The notes below the pieces were generated by a model. It searched no databases. It was given only the letters and a program-made list of their open reading frames with translations, and was not told the DNA's origin. A DNA stretch of 64,000 bases from Mycobacterium vicinigordonae. Its GTDB lineage: Bacteria; Actinomycetota; Actinomycetes; Mycobacteriales; Mycobacteriaceae. Of the stretch, positions 45,362 to 53,842 are shown piece by piece. The position numbers and the translations under genes are program-made. Positions within the stretch are counted from its first letter, which is position 1; the number at the start of each line of letters is the position of its first letter. The stretch spans positions 5,456,001 through 5,520,000 of the forward strand of contig NZ_CP059165.1 of assembly GCF_013466425.1 (NCBI RefSeq), written 5' to 3'.

Positions 45362-47347
45362 TCAGCCCACCCGAGTGACTTCCGCCACTCGAGATTCGAT
45401 GTCAAAGGGCACAATTTGCGCGGTGGCACCCGAAATTCGGCTCACCGAACGGGCGATCTTGTCCGCGGTGCGGTCGTGCAGCAGTCGGCCGACCAGTGGC
45501 GAGTAGGTTCGGCGTGGCAGCAGCACTGTCACCTTGCTGTCGGGATGATCGCGCAGCATCTGCGCGATCAACTCGTGGGCGGCCTTGCTCAGATGGCGGT
45601 CGGCGCAGTTGACCATGCGTAGTGGGGTGTCGTGCTCAAAGTGCCTCCAGCGCTCGGTCAGTCGCGCCGCATGATCGGCGTCGATCACAAAGTGCACAGC
45701 GGTCAGCTCGTCCGCGTGCAAGCCGTTTCCGTAGCGCAGCGCCTCGACCTCCGCAAGATCGACCGCGTCGACGAAGACGACGACTCGGTGTTTGCTGTAG
45801 CGGGCCAGATCTGGCGGTTCGGTCTGGGACAACTCCAAGACCGAGGCCTCGGCCCGGTACTGGCGGTTAAGTCGCATCAGTACCAGCACCAGCAGCGGGA
45901 AGACGACGACCACCAGCCACGCGCCCTCGGTGAACTTGGCCACCGCAAAGATGCCGACCACGATCGTGGACAGGATTCCGGCCGACAGGTTGACCGCCAG
46001 CTTGCGGCGCCACCCCCGGCCGCGATGAACCAGGTGGTGCTTTGTCATGCCGTATCCAGCCATGGAGAAACCGGTGAATACGCCGATGGCGTAGAACGGC
46101 ACCAACGCGTCGAGCGAGCCTCCGGTGACTATCAGCAATGCCACCGCCAGCGCCGCCAGGGTGATGATGCCGTTGGAGAAGACCAGCCGATGGCCCCGCT
46201 TCATTAGCGGCCGCGGCAAGAACCGGTCCTCGGCGACGAAGCTGGCCAGCGCCGGAAAGCCGTTGAAACTCGTGTTTCCTCCGGTGTAGAGGATGGCCGC
46301 GGTCGACGCCTGGACCAGGAAGTACAGGATGTTACCGACAGTGCCGTGGCCGAAGACCGCGCGGGCGATCTCGGACAGCATCGACGGGTACCCGTCGACG
46401 TACGGGGTGGCGTGGGTGGCGTGCGCCAGCCAGGCGACGCCGGCCAGCAGAAACGCCAGGATGCAGGCCATCACGGTCAGCACCCGGCGCGCGTTGATGC
46501 CCTCCGGCTTGCGGAAGCTGGTCACCGTGTTGGAGATCGCCTCGACACCGGTCAACGACGACCCACCGTTGGCGAATGCGCGCAGCACGATCAGCACCGT
46601 CGCACCCATCACCAGTCCGTTGCCCTGGTGGACTGGTACCGCGCCGGCGATGTGCGCTGGGTCATACACGGGGAGGGTCCCCATGACCTGGTGAACGATG
46701 CCGACAACTATCGTGAGCGAGACCATAACGACGAAGGCGTAGGTCGGCAGGGCGAACGGCGCTCCGGCTTCCCGCAGGCCACGCAGATTCGCGAGGCACA
46801 TCGTCAGTACCACGCCCACAGTGATCTCGAGGCTGTACGGGCCGAGTACCGGCACCGCGGAAACCACTGCCACGGTCCCGGCTGCACATTGCACCGCAAC
46901 GGTCACCACATAGTCGATCAGCAGCGACGCCGCGGCAATCTGAGCGACCCGCGGTCCGAAGTTCTCCCGTGCCACCACATACGACCCGCCGGACCGCGTG
47001 TAGACCATCACCACCTGGCGGTAGGACGCGGCCACCAACACCAGGATCAGCAGGATGACGCCGGTAATCGGAAGCAGCAACGCGAACGCTGCCATGCCCG
47101 CCGCGGGCAGCAGCTCGATCATGATCTGTTCCGACCCATAGGCGGTTGACGAGATCGCGTCCGGCGACAGCACCCCTAACGCGACCGGATTAGACAACCG
47201 CTCGTGCTGCAGCTGGTTATTTATCAACGGCCTGCCGAGAAACCCTCGCTTGCACACGTCGGAAAACGACGACCATGTTCTTTGTTCATGATCCAAAGTT
47301 GTTGCCAAGGCGTGATATTCCTTTGCCCAATCGGTAATTGACGTCAA
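45362..47347 (-). CDS. KimA-like APC-superfamily transporter 2
   Basis: A 661-residue paralogue of the transporter at 43250, alike over almost its full length (LSPDAISSTAYGSEQ, TRSGGSYVVARENFG, GGNTSFNGFPALASFVAEDR), and with the same C-terminal soluble domain. The frame opens with TTG at 47347; a later TTG near TLDHEQ would align better with the paralogue, so the start is uncertain. It is probably the first gene of the transporter-transporter-kinase operon and is divergent from the two-RCK channel, with about 510 bp between them. Confidence 0.85.
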   Translation of the reverse strand: MTSITDWAKEYHALATTLDHEQRTWSSFSDVCKRGFLGRPLINNQLQHERLSNPVALGVLSPDAISSTAYGSEQIMIELLPAAGMAAFALLLPITGVILLILVLVAASYRQVVMVYTRSGGSYVVARENFGPRVAQIAAASLLIDYVVTVAVQCAAGTVAVVSAVPVLGPYSLEITVGVVLTMCLANLRGLREAGAPFALPTYAFVVMVSLTIVVGIVHQVMGTLPVYDPAHIAGAVPVHQGNGLVMGATVLIVLRAFANGGSSLTGVEAISNTVTSFRKPEGINARRVLTVMACILAFLLAGVAWLAHATHATPYVDGYPSMLSEIARAVFGHGTVGNILYFLVQASTAAILYTGGNTSFNGFPALASFVAEDRFLPRPLMKRGHRLVFSNGIITLAALAVALLIVTGGSLDALVPFYAIGVFTGFSMAGYGMTKHHLVHRGRGWRRKLAVNLSAGILSTIVVGIFAVAKFTEGAWLVVVVFPLLVLVLMRLNRQYRAEASVLELSQTEPPDLARYSKHRVVVFVDAVDLAEVEALRYGNGLHADELTAVHFVIDADHAARLTERWRHFEHDTPLRMVNCADRHLSKAAHELIAQMLRDHPDSKVTVLLPRRTYSPLVGRLLHDRTADKIARSVSRISGATAQIVPFDIESRVAEVTRVG

Positions 47348-47860
47348 AAGCCTAGCGGCTCAGCACACCTCACCCCCCGCTCAGAGGGCTACCGACAGCA
47401 TGTTGTCAGGATATTCCCAAGATAACTTGATATCGATGTAACAATGGACGCCCAGTATGGAGACCAAAGCGCGCCACGGGGGCCGCTAGAACCGCAAGAC
47501 GCCGACGAAAATGGAGGTTGGGCGCCATCACAACCAGGCGCGGCGCATTGGCAGCCGCGACCTCGAAAGCTCGCTGGTTCCACGGCCTGGCTGTCGTTCG
47601 GCGTTCACCGGATAACGAACGACCGCCAATCCTTGTCGCAGATCAATTGCCGCAGCAGCCTTTTATTCGCGTCGAATTTGCCGTGGCAGCAGCGTTTATC
47701 GAAATGACTGTTAGCAGTCGAGACAATAGGGGAACGGATGCTGCAGCAAGATCAGTGTTCATGCCAGGCAAAAAGTATTGATCAGCAGAAATATTCGCGC
47801 CGATCACGCCGAACTCTGGCAGTGGCCAGTCCAGGCCAGCACCGCGAGGAGCCGAATTTG
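47348..47860. other. Long intergenic region between divergent transporter and channel genes
   Basis: About 510 bp without a supported gene, less GC-rich than its surroundings. Short frames exist on the plus strand (for example from 47444, starting MDAQYGDQ), with no recognisable domain. I looked for a ydaO-type c-di-AMP riboswitch, which precedes kimA in Bacillus, and found no convincing core. It should hold the promoters of both potassium-related units. Confidence 0.6.
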
Positions 47861-49621
47861 ATGCAACAGCGGGTAATCGTCAGCGGTGACGACGCGCTCG
47901 CCACGACGATCATCGAGGAGTTGAAGCGCGCGGGCGCCAGCGTCGTGAAACTCATCGGTCCCGAACTAGCCGGCACCAGAGTCAAAGCGGAACTGGCGCG
48001 GGCCGGCGTAACCGAGGCGGCGGCCGTCATCTGCGCCAGGGACGACGACGCGACCAATCTCGAGATCGCGTTGCTGGCGCGGAAAGCCAACCCGGATATC
48101 CGGGTGGTGTCGCGCCTGTCGAACGAGGTTCTGCGCGAGGCGGTGGCCGAGGACGAGGGACCCAGCGCGATCTTCGGAGTCGCCGAGCTCGCCGCCCCGG
48201 CTGTCGTCGAGGCGTGCTTGGCGCGCACCACACACCCGTTCGAGGCGGCGGGGATCGAATTCGCGGTCTTCGGTGCCGAAGCGCCGCACGAGGGGACGCT
48301 GCGGGAGATCTTCGGAGACCTCGCCCCGGTGGCAATCATGCGCGGCCAGAATGCATCTGACCCCGGCCAGGTAGTGGTATGCCCCGGCCGCGATGAACAT
48401 GTCTGCGAGGGCGACTGGACGGCGCTGATCGGAACACAGGACGAACTAACGACTTTCGGCGTCAAGGTTCCACGCCAAACGCGTACGCGTTCGCACCATT
48501 CCCGGTTCCGCCGGATGCTTGACGCGGCGCGCCTGTTGCCGGCCGAGGTCAACCCGGCCTTTTACCCGGTAATCATCGCCCTGGTCGTGCTGATTCTGGG
48601 CTCGACCATGTTGTTGCACTTCGCCTACACGCACCCCGGAATGTCCTGGGTCGACGCGTTCTACTTCACCATCGAGACCATCACGACGACCGGTTACGGC
48701 GACTTCAGCTTCGCCGAACAACCCACCTGGCTGCGCGTCTACGCGGCCGTGTTGATGCTGGGCGGCGTCACCACCACAGCCCTGCTGGTCGCCTTCGTCG
48801 CCGACGTGCTGTTGTCCCGCCGCTTCGTCTGGTCGTCCGGACGTCCCCGGGCACGCCACCTGCGCAACCATGTGATCGTGGTCGGGCTCAGCGCCCTGGG
48901 CATCAAGGTCGTTCGGGACCTGACCGAGTCCGGCCACGACGTCGCGGTGATCGAACGTGACCAGGGCAATCCGTTCGTAGCGGAGGCGAACGAGCTGGAC
49001 GTGCCGGTCATCTATGGGGACGCGACGCTACGTCAGACGCTGGAATCGGCCCGCGTGGACACCGCACGTGCCGTAGCGGTGTTGACGCGCGACGACATGA
49101 TCAACATCGAGGCCGGAATGGTGCTTCGCGAGATGCTGAGCGCCCAGGTGACCCCGGAGGTCAATCGCTGGAACGAGGTACCCCTCGTTTTACGTGTCTT
49201 CGATCACGACCTCGGCGCCGCAGTGGCGCAGCGGTTCGGCTTCGACAACGTCCGCTCCACCGTGGAGATCGCCGCCCCGTGGTTCGTCGGCGCCGCACTG
49301 GGCCTGGAGATACTCGGGACGTTCTCGGTGGGCAGCCGCTCCTTTCTGATCGGTAAGATGCATGTCCAGCCGGGCAGCGAACTCGACGGTTTGCAGATGT
49401 TCGAGATGTCGACGCAAACCCGCGTTTTCGCCATCACTCGAGACGACGCCCCGGTTCAACTGCACCCGCGCCGTGATGCCCGACTTTGTGCCGGAGACAC
49501 CGTGTACCTGGCCGGGCCGTATCGAGAGCTGCTGGCCACGTTGCGCAAGGGACAGCAGTCCAAGCAGACCTCTGACGATCTGGACGCCGAACACGGGGTG
49601 AGTGCCAGCTCGAACAACTGA
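47861..49621 (+). CDS. Potassium channel with two RCK (TrkA-N) domains
   Basis: A 586-residue protein with an unusual order. An N-terminal RCK/TrkA-N domain (RVIVSGDDALATTIIEELKR; residues 1-200) is followed by a two-segment pore with selectivity filter TTTGYGDF (around residue 285), then a second TrkA-N domain (HVIVVGLSALGIKVVRDL; from 335) and a TrkA-C-like tail. Canonical Kch/MthK channels have only the C-terminal RCK part. It probably opens or closes to potassium according to nucleotide or redox ligands. The ATG at 47861 follows GAGGAG; the longer frame upstream has no domain. Divergent from the KimA-like operon. Confidence 0.88.
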   Translation: MQQRVIVSGDDALATTIIEELKRAGASVVKLIGPELAGTRVKAELARAGVTEAAAVICARDDDATNLEIALLARKANPDIRVVSRLSNEVLREAVAEDEGPSAIFGVAELAAPAVVEACLARTTHPFEAAGIEFAVFGAEAPHEGTLREIFGDLAPVAIMRGQNASDPGQVVVCPGRDEHVCEGDWTALIGTQDELTTFGVKVPRQTRTRSHHSRFRRMLDAARLLPAEVNPAFYPVIIALVVLILGSTMLLHFAYTHPGMSWVDAFYFTIETITTTGYGDFSFAEQPTWLRVYAAVLMLGGVTTTALLVAFVADVLLSRRFVWSSGRPRARHLRNHVIVVGLSALGIKVVRDLTESGHDVAVIERDQGNPFVAEANELDVPVIYGDATLRQTLESARVDTARAVAVLTRDDMINIEAGMVLREMLSAQVTPEVNRWNEVPLVLRVFDHDLGAAVAQRFGFDNVRSTVEIAAPWFVGAALGLEILGTFSVGSRSFLIGKMHVQPGSELDGLQMFEMSTQTRVFAITRDDAPVQLHPRRDARLCAGDTVYLAGPYRELLATLRKGQQSKQTSDDLDAEHGVSASSNN

Positions 49622-49643
49622 CCCGGTGCTCCGCCCGGCCTAT

Positions 49644-49664
49644 GTGAAGGCTGTCTGGCTTCAC
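49644..49664. terminator. Weak hairpin after the channel gene
   Basis: GTGAAG and CTTCAC form a 6-bp stem around nine bases, 22 bp after the channel stop. No T tract. Low confidence. Confidence 0.3.
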
Positions 49665-49782
49665 GGCAACCTCCTTGACGGTTCAGATGGCTGACCAATC
49701 GGCATAGCGGATGTCACCGTTTTCCCTGACCGACGAGATCGGGCCACACTGCCCCGACCGATTTGAATTGTGAACCGATACA

Positions 49783-51123
49783 ATGTATTTCGCCGCAATA
49801 CCGCCCGAAGTCAATTCCGGACGTATGTATACAGGCCCTGGCTCGGCCCCGATGCTGGCTGCCGCCGAAGCCTGGGAAAGTTTGGCGGCCGAGCTGCATT
49901 CGGCGGCGAGCTCCTATCAAGCGGTGGTGTCAGGGCTCGTCGCGGGACCGTGGCTGGGTCCGACGTCGATGACGATGGCGGGCGCCGCCTCGAACTACGT
50001 GGCATGGCTCGGTGGCGCCGCCGCGCAGGCCGAGGAGACGGCCGACCAGGCCACTGCCGCCGCAGCAGCCTTTGAGTCGGCGTTCGCCGCGACGGTGCCG
50101 CCGGAAGTAGTGGCCGCCAACCGCAGTCTGCTGGCGGCCCTGGTCGCCACCAATCTGTTGGGGCAGAACACGCCTGCCATTGCCGCCACCGAGGCGCAGT
50201 ACCTCGAGATGTGGGCGCAAGACGCCGCCGCGATGTACGGCTACGCCGGTTCGTCGGCCGCGGCCACGCAATTAACGCCCTTCCTAGGGCCCCAACAGGC
50301 CACGAGTCCGTCGGCGGCGGCTGGCCAGTCCGTTGCCGTCAGCCAGGCTGCCAATACCGCGGCGGGCACCGCGCAGGGCGCGGTGTCCCAGGTCGCGCAG
50401 GTCTTCTCCGCGGTGCCCGACGCGCTGAGCGGCCTGGCGGCGTCGTCCCCGAGTGCTGCCGCCTCGCTGTCGCCGCTCGACCTGCTCGACATCGGTGCCG
50501 ACCTGATCGCGTTCTTGATCGACGCGCCGGTGTCGCCCCTAGGCGTTATTTCGCTGCCGATCGACATCGTCGGCGCCCAGACCGGTTTGCACACCGACGA
50601 CATCGTGTCCGGATGGGCGGATGAGAGCACAGCAATTCCGGGGCTAACGGGCGCGAAGTTCGTAGTACCGCCGCAAACGATTGCAGCGGGTATCGGGGAG
50701 GCCAACTCAGTAGGCGCATTGTCGGTGCCGCCCACCTGGACTGCTGCCACACCCGCGGTGCGTCCGGTCGCGCTGGCCTTACCTGCCAATTTCGGCATCG
50801 ACCAGCAGGCGCTGACGGCCAGTTTGTCCAATAGCGTCGACACCGCAGCCGGTGACATGGCGCTGGCGACTGCGGCCGGACGCGCCGTCGGCGACACGGT
50901 AGGCGGGCGGGGTCGTCAAGTTGCCCAAGCGGCTACCAGAGGCCAGAAACCCGCCGCCGAGAACGCCAAGACCGAGACCGACGAGAAGGCCGAACACGAG
51001 GAGCCGCGTACCGTGGTGACCGGAATCGCCGCCGAGATACGTGAATTCGCCCGGCTTCGCGACGAGGGCCTGATCACCGACCAGCAGTTCGTTGAGCAGC
51101 GGAACCGGCTACTGGACCTTTAG
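49783..51123 (+). CDS. PPE family protein, SVP subgroup, with C-terminal SHOCT-like domain
   Basis: A 446-residue PPE protein. Residues 1-175 are the PPE domain: Pro-Pro-Glu at 7-9 ([15 protein letters not shown]), then [12 protein letters not shown]. The SVP subgroup mark is [10 protein letters not shown] around residue 310. The last 30 residues ([30 protein letters not shown]) match a SHOCT-type short C-terminal helix pair, preceded by a charged linker rich in Lys and Glu. PPE proteins are exported by ESX systems, usually with a PE partner; neither is in this window, so the partner must be elsewhere. Start ATG at 49783. Confidence 0.93.
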   Translation: MYFAAIPPEVNSGRMYTGPGSAPMLAAAEAWESLAAELHSAASSYQAVVSGLVAGPWLGPTSMTMAGAASNYVAWLGGAAAQAEETADQATAAAAAFESAFAATVPPEVVAANRSLLAALVATNLLGQNTPAIAATEAQYLEMWAQDAAAMYGYAGSSAAATQLTPFLGPQQATSPSAAAGQSVAVSQAANTAAGTAQGAVSQVAQVFSAVPDALSGLAASSPSAAASLSPLDLLDIGADLIAFLIDAPVSPLGVISLPIDIVGAQTGLHTDDIVSGWADESTAIPGLTGAKFVVPPQTIAAGIGEANSVGALSVPPTWTAATPAVRPVALALPANFGIDQQALTASLSNSVDTAAGDMALATAAGRAVGDTVGGRGRQVAQAATRGQKPAAENAKTETDEKAEHEEPRTVVTGIAAEIREFARLRDEGLITDQQFVEQRNRLLDL

Positions 51124-51134
51124 CGCCACACCGC

Positions 51135-52043
51135 CTAGTCGGGCCGCGACGGCGCCGACAGGAGTCTTTCGGCTGCAGCGTACGGGTCTTCGCGGCCATC
51201 GACCACCGACTGGGCGAGCAGATCGAGGTCCGGCCGGGTGCGCAGCCGGGTCTGTGCCAGCGACAGGATCTGCGCTCTCGCACGGGCCAGCCGCCGGGCA
51301 CGATTGTCGGCGCGGTGATGCACCTCGATCGCGTCGACCAGCTCCGTTAGCCCCTCCCCACGTGCGGCGACCAGGCTGACGATCGGGGCCTGGGTTTCGG
51401 CGCGCAGGTCCCGCACGGTTTGTTCGGCGCCCTCCCGGTCCGCCTTGTTCACCACCACGATGTCGGCGACCTCCAGCAGGCCTGCCTTGGCGGCCTGCAC
51501 CGCGTCGCCGGCCCCGGGGTTGAGAATGACGATGGTCGGATCGGCGAGCGCCGCGATTTCGATCTCGGACTGCCCCACACCGACCGTCTCGGCGAGCACC
51601 ACGTCGTAGCCGATGGCCCCTACCAGCCGGATGGCCGCCGGCACCGCCGCAGCAAGGCCCCCGAGGTGACCTCGACTGGCCACGGATCGGATTAACACGT
51701 CAGAATCGTTGATATGGGCTGTCATTCGGATACGGTCGCCGAGCAGCGCGCCGCCGCTGAACGGTGACGAGGGATCGACGGCCAGCACCGCGACCCGACA
51801 CCCACGTTCCCGGTAGGCGCCCACCAGGCCACCGATCGTCGTCGACTTCCCCGCTCCGGGCGGACCAGTGATGCCGATGACCCGTACGTTGACCACGGGG
51901 AGACCGAGTGTGGAGAGCACCTCGTCGCGGCGCTCACTCTCCACCAGGCTGAGCAAGCGACCCGCGGCACGCGGAGATCCGTTGCGCGCCTTGATGATCA
52001 GATCGTTGACGTCCGTGGGATGCGGGCGCATGGCGTCGGGCAC
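51135..52043 (-). CDS. meaB: MeaB/ArgK-type GTPase
   Basis: A 302-residue P-loop GTPase of the MeaB/ArgK family. Walker A is GPPGAGKST, the base-binding motif is NKAD, and AVDPSSPFSGGALLGDRIRM is the family signature. These proteins protect or reload B12-dependent acyl-CoA mutases such as methylmalonyl-CoA mutase. No mutase gene stands beside it, which is unusual, so it may serve a distant or unusual mutase. The GTG at 52043 follows GGAG with eight bases of spacing; an ATG at 52031 is possible. It is convergent with the PPE gene (11 bp) and divergent from the hydrolase. Confidence 0.92.
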   Translation of the reverse strand: MPDAMRPHPTDVNDLIIKARNGSPRAAGRLLSLVESERRDEVLSTLGLPVVNVRVIGITGPPGAGKSTTIGGLVGAYRERGCRVAVLAVDPSSPFSGGALLGDRIRMTAHINDSDVLIRSVASRGHLGGLAAAVPAAIRLVGAIGYDVVLAETVGVGQSEIEIAALADPTIVILNPGAGDAVQAAKAGLLEVADIVVVNKADREGAEQTVRDLRAETQAPIVSLVAARGEGLTELVDAIEVHHRADNRARRLARARAQILSLAQTRLRTRPDLDLLAQSVVDGREDPYAAAERLLSAPSRPD

Positions 52044-52095
52044 GGACAGTTCTCCACTTCGGCGGCGCGCGGGGTGAAGAGCCGACCGCGCATTC

Positions 52096-52114
52096 GTGAG
52101 AACTATATTCTCAC
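52096..52114. promoter_or_regulatory. GAGAAC-N3-ATTCTC inverted repeat between divergent genes
   Basis: GTGAGAAC and ATTCTCAC flank three bases; one mismatch in the 8-bp arms. It matches the motif at 752 and 63340 except for one base. It lies between meaB and the hydrolase and could act on both. Confidence 0.55.
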
Positions 52115-52226
52115 AGCTCGAGAGTATGAGTTGCAAGGCGGGCTCCGGGCGCAGCGGCCCGGCCCGTTGCGTGCGATTCTGGTGGTTGCCATCACGACTT
52201 GCCAACAAGAAAGGGCGTCTTTGGTG

Positions 52227-53099
52227 ATGACCCCACAGCCCACGATCGCCGTTCCGGGCGGACTGGTATGGGCCAAGCGGGTCGGTCCCGCGCAGCCGAG
52301 CGGATCGCGCCCGCTGTTGGTGGTGCACGGGGGTCCCGGGTTGCCGCACTATTACCTGAGTGCGCTGGAACGCCTGGCCGACGAACGCGAGGTGGTCTTC
52401 TGGGACCAACTGGGTTGCGGAAACTCCGAGCGTCCGACCGACCCGGGGTTGTGGACCATGCGGCGTTCGGTGGCCGAAATGGACTCAGTCATAACGGCTC
52501 TGGGCCTGTCCGACTTCCACATCTTCGGCAACTCTTGGGGGGCGATGCTCGCCCAGCAGTACCTGCTGGACTTCCCCAGCGGTATCCGCAGCTTGACCAT
52601 CTCCAACAGCGCCGCGTCCATTCCGGTGTTCGCCGCCAACGCAATTCGACTCAAGGCTGGGTTGGACCGGGCAACTCGGGACGCCATCGACCGACACGAA
52701 ACCGCCGGAGCCACCGATTCCGCCGAGTACCGAGCGGCGATCGCCACCTGGAACGAAACCCACCTGTGCCGCCGCAAGCCCTGGCCCGACGACCTCTACC
52801 GCGCCTTCCAGAATATGGGCGCAGAGATATTCGATACGATGTTCGGCCCCAGCGTCTTTCGCATAGTCGGAACGATGCGGGACTGGGACGTGGTCGATCG
52901 GCTCGGCGAGATCACCGCGCCGACGCTGCTGCTCGCCGCCCGGTTCGACGAGTTCTCGCCGGAGCACATGCGAGAGATGCACCGGCGCATCCACGGCTCA
53001 CGCTTCGAGTTCTTTGAGAACAGCGCACACCTCCCCTTTATCGAAGAACCCGAACTGTTCGACACAGTGGTGCGCGATTTCCTAGGTCAGCACGACTGA
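52227..53099 (+). CDS. Proline-iminopeptidase-family alpha/beta hydrolase
   Basis: A 290-residue alpha/beta hydrolase of the S33 group. HGGPG (VVHGGPGLPHYYL) is the family hallmark, DQLGCGNSERP follows, the nucleophile elbow is GNSWGA, and the acid and His lie in ARFDEFSP and SAHLPF. Family members cleave N-terminal proline, amides or lactones of small compounds. I used the ATG at 52227; a GTG just before it is an equal option with AAGGG upstream. Divergent from meaB, with a 19-bp inverted repeat between them. Confidence 0.87.
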   Translation: MTPQPTIAVPGGLVWAKRVGPAQPSGSRPLLVVHGGPGLPHYYLSALERLADEREVVFWDQLGCGNSERPTDPGLWTMRRSVAEMDSVITALGLSDFHIFGNSWGAMLAQQYLLDFPSGIRSLTISNSAASIPVFAANAIRLKAGLDRATRDAIDRHETAGATDSAEYRAAIATWNETHLCRRKPWPDDLYRAFQNMGAEIFDTMFGPSVFRIVGTMRDWDVVDRLGEITAPTLLLAARFDEFSPEHMREMHRRIHGSRFEFFENSAHLPFIEEPELFDTVVRDFLGQHD

Positions 53100-53296
53100 T
53101 CCGGGAGGAACGACGATCAGGCGCAGGTTCGCCGAAATCACTTCCATGCAAACCGTGTTGGCTCAGGCTGGCCGTGATGCTACTGATCAGCTGATCGGCC
53201 CGATACGCACCGATTCCGGCCGTCCTGTTGGTAAACACTAACGCCCGCACTCACACCTCGGTGGCGGCTGTGCGGTAAAGTCATCCCGGATTACAT

Positions 53297-53310
53297 GGAA
53301 CTTGAGTTCC
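53297..53310. promoter_or_regulatory. GGAACT-N2-AGTTCC inverted repeat before mmpS
   Basis: Perfect 6+2+6 repeat 91 bp upstream of the mmpS start. The rest of the 300-bp gap (53100-53401) shows nothing else that I recognise. A site for the TetR at 56741 is plausible. Confidence 0.45.
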
Positions 53311-53401
53311 GTTATGGACGCGCCCCCACGTCGACCGATCTACAACTGTGCGAACAACTCGGTTCGCATAGGGGCCGCCGGGCGTCATGTTGAAGGAGGA
53401 G

Positions 53402-53842
53402 ATGGCGGTGTTTCGACTTCTCAAGAAGGTGTGGATTCCGCTGCTGCTCGTCGTAGTCATCGCTCTGGGCTCCTATGTCGTGATTCGCGTACGCAACACT
53501 TTCGGTGCCAATACTGCCGTCGCGCGGGGCGACGTAAACGCCGAGACCAAGCCGTTCAATCCCAAGCGCATCACCTACGAAATCACCTCGCCCGCAGGGG
53601 GCAGCATCAGCGCCAACTACCTCGATGAAAATGGGCAACCCCACCTGATCGAACATGCCCCGCTGCCGTGGTCGTACACCATCGTGACAACCCTGCCGTC
53701 GATGTCGGCCAACATCGTTGCCCAAGGCGACCGGGGCATGCGTGACATCCGATGTCGGGTCATCGTCGACGGCCAAGTCCGCGACGACCGCACCATCAAC
53801 GAATTCGAGCCCTTCATCTACTGCTTGGTGAAATCTGTATGA
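53402..53842 (+). CDS. MmpS-family small membrane protein
   Basis: A 146-residue MmpS protein: one N-terminal transmembrane helix (VWIPLLLVVVIALGSYVVI, residues 10-28) followed by an extracytoplasmic beta-rich domain (ITYEITSPAGGSISANYLD, LPSMSANIVAQG, IRCRVIVDGQ). MmpS proteins assist their MmpL partner in lipid, siderophore or drug export. The ATG at 53402 directly follows GAAGGAGGAG; a GTG at 53408 gives better spacing. Its TGA overlaps the mmpL ATG (ATGA), so the two are translationally coupled. Confidence 0.93.
   Translation: MAVFRLLKKVWIPLLLVVVIALGSYVVIRVRNTFGANTAVARGDVNAETKPFNPKRITYEITSPAGGSISANYLDENGQPHLIEHAPLPWSYTIVTTLPSMSANIVAQGDRGMRDIRCRVIVDGQVRDDRTINEFEPFIYCLVKSV

Noticed and set aside
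47444..47707. 87-codon frame as a small gene (MDAQYGDQ...)
   Set aside because: No ribosome-binding site or family resemblance, and the codon use after residue 50 looks random.
47348..47860. ydaO-type c-di-AMP riboswitch before the KimA-like operon
   Set aside because: I could not find the conserved core on the minus strand; proximity to kimA alone is not evidence.
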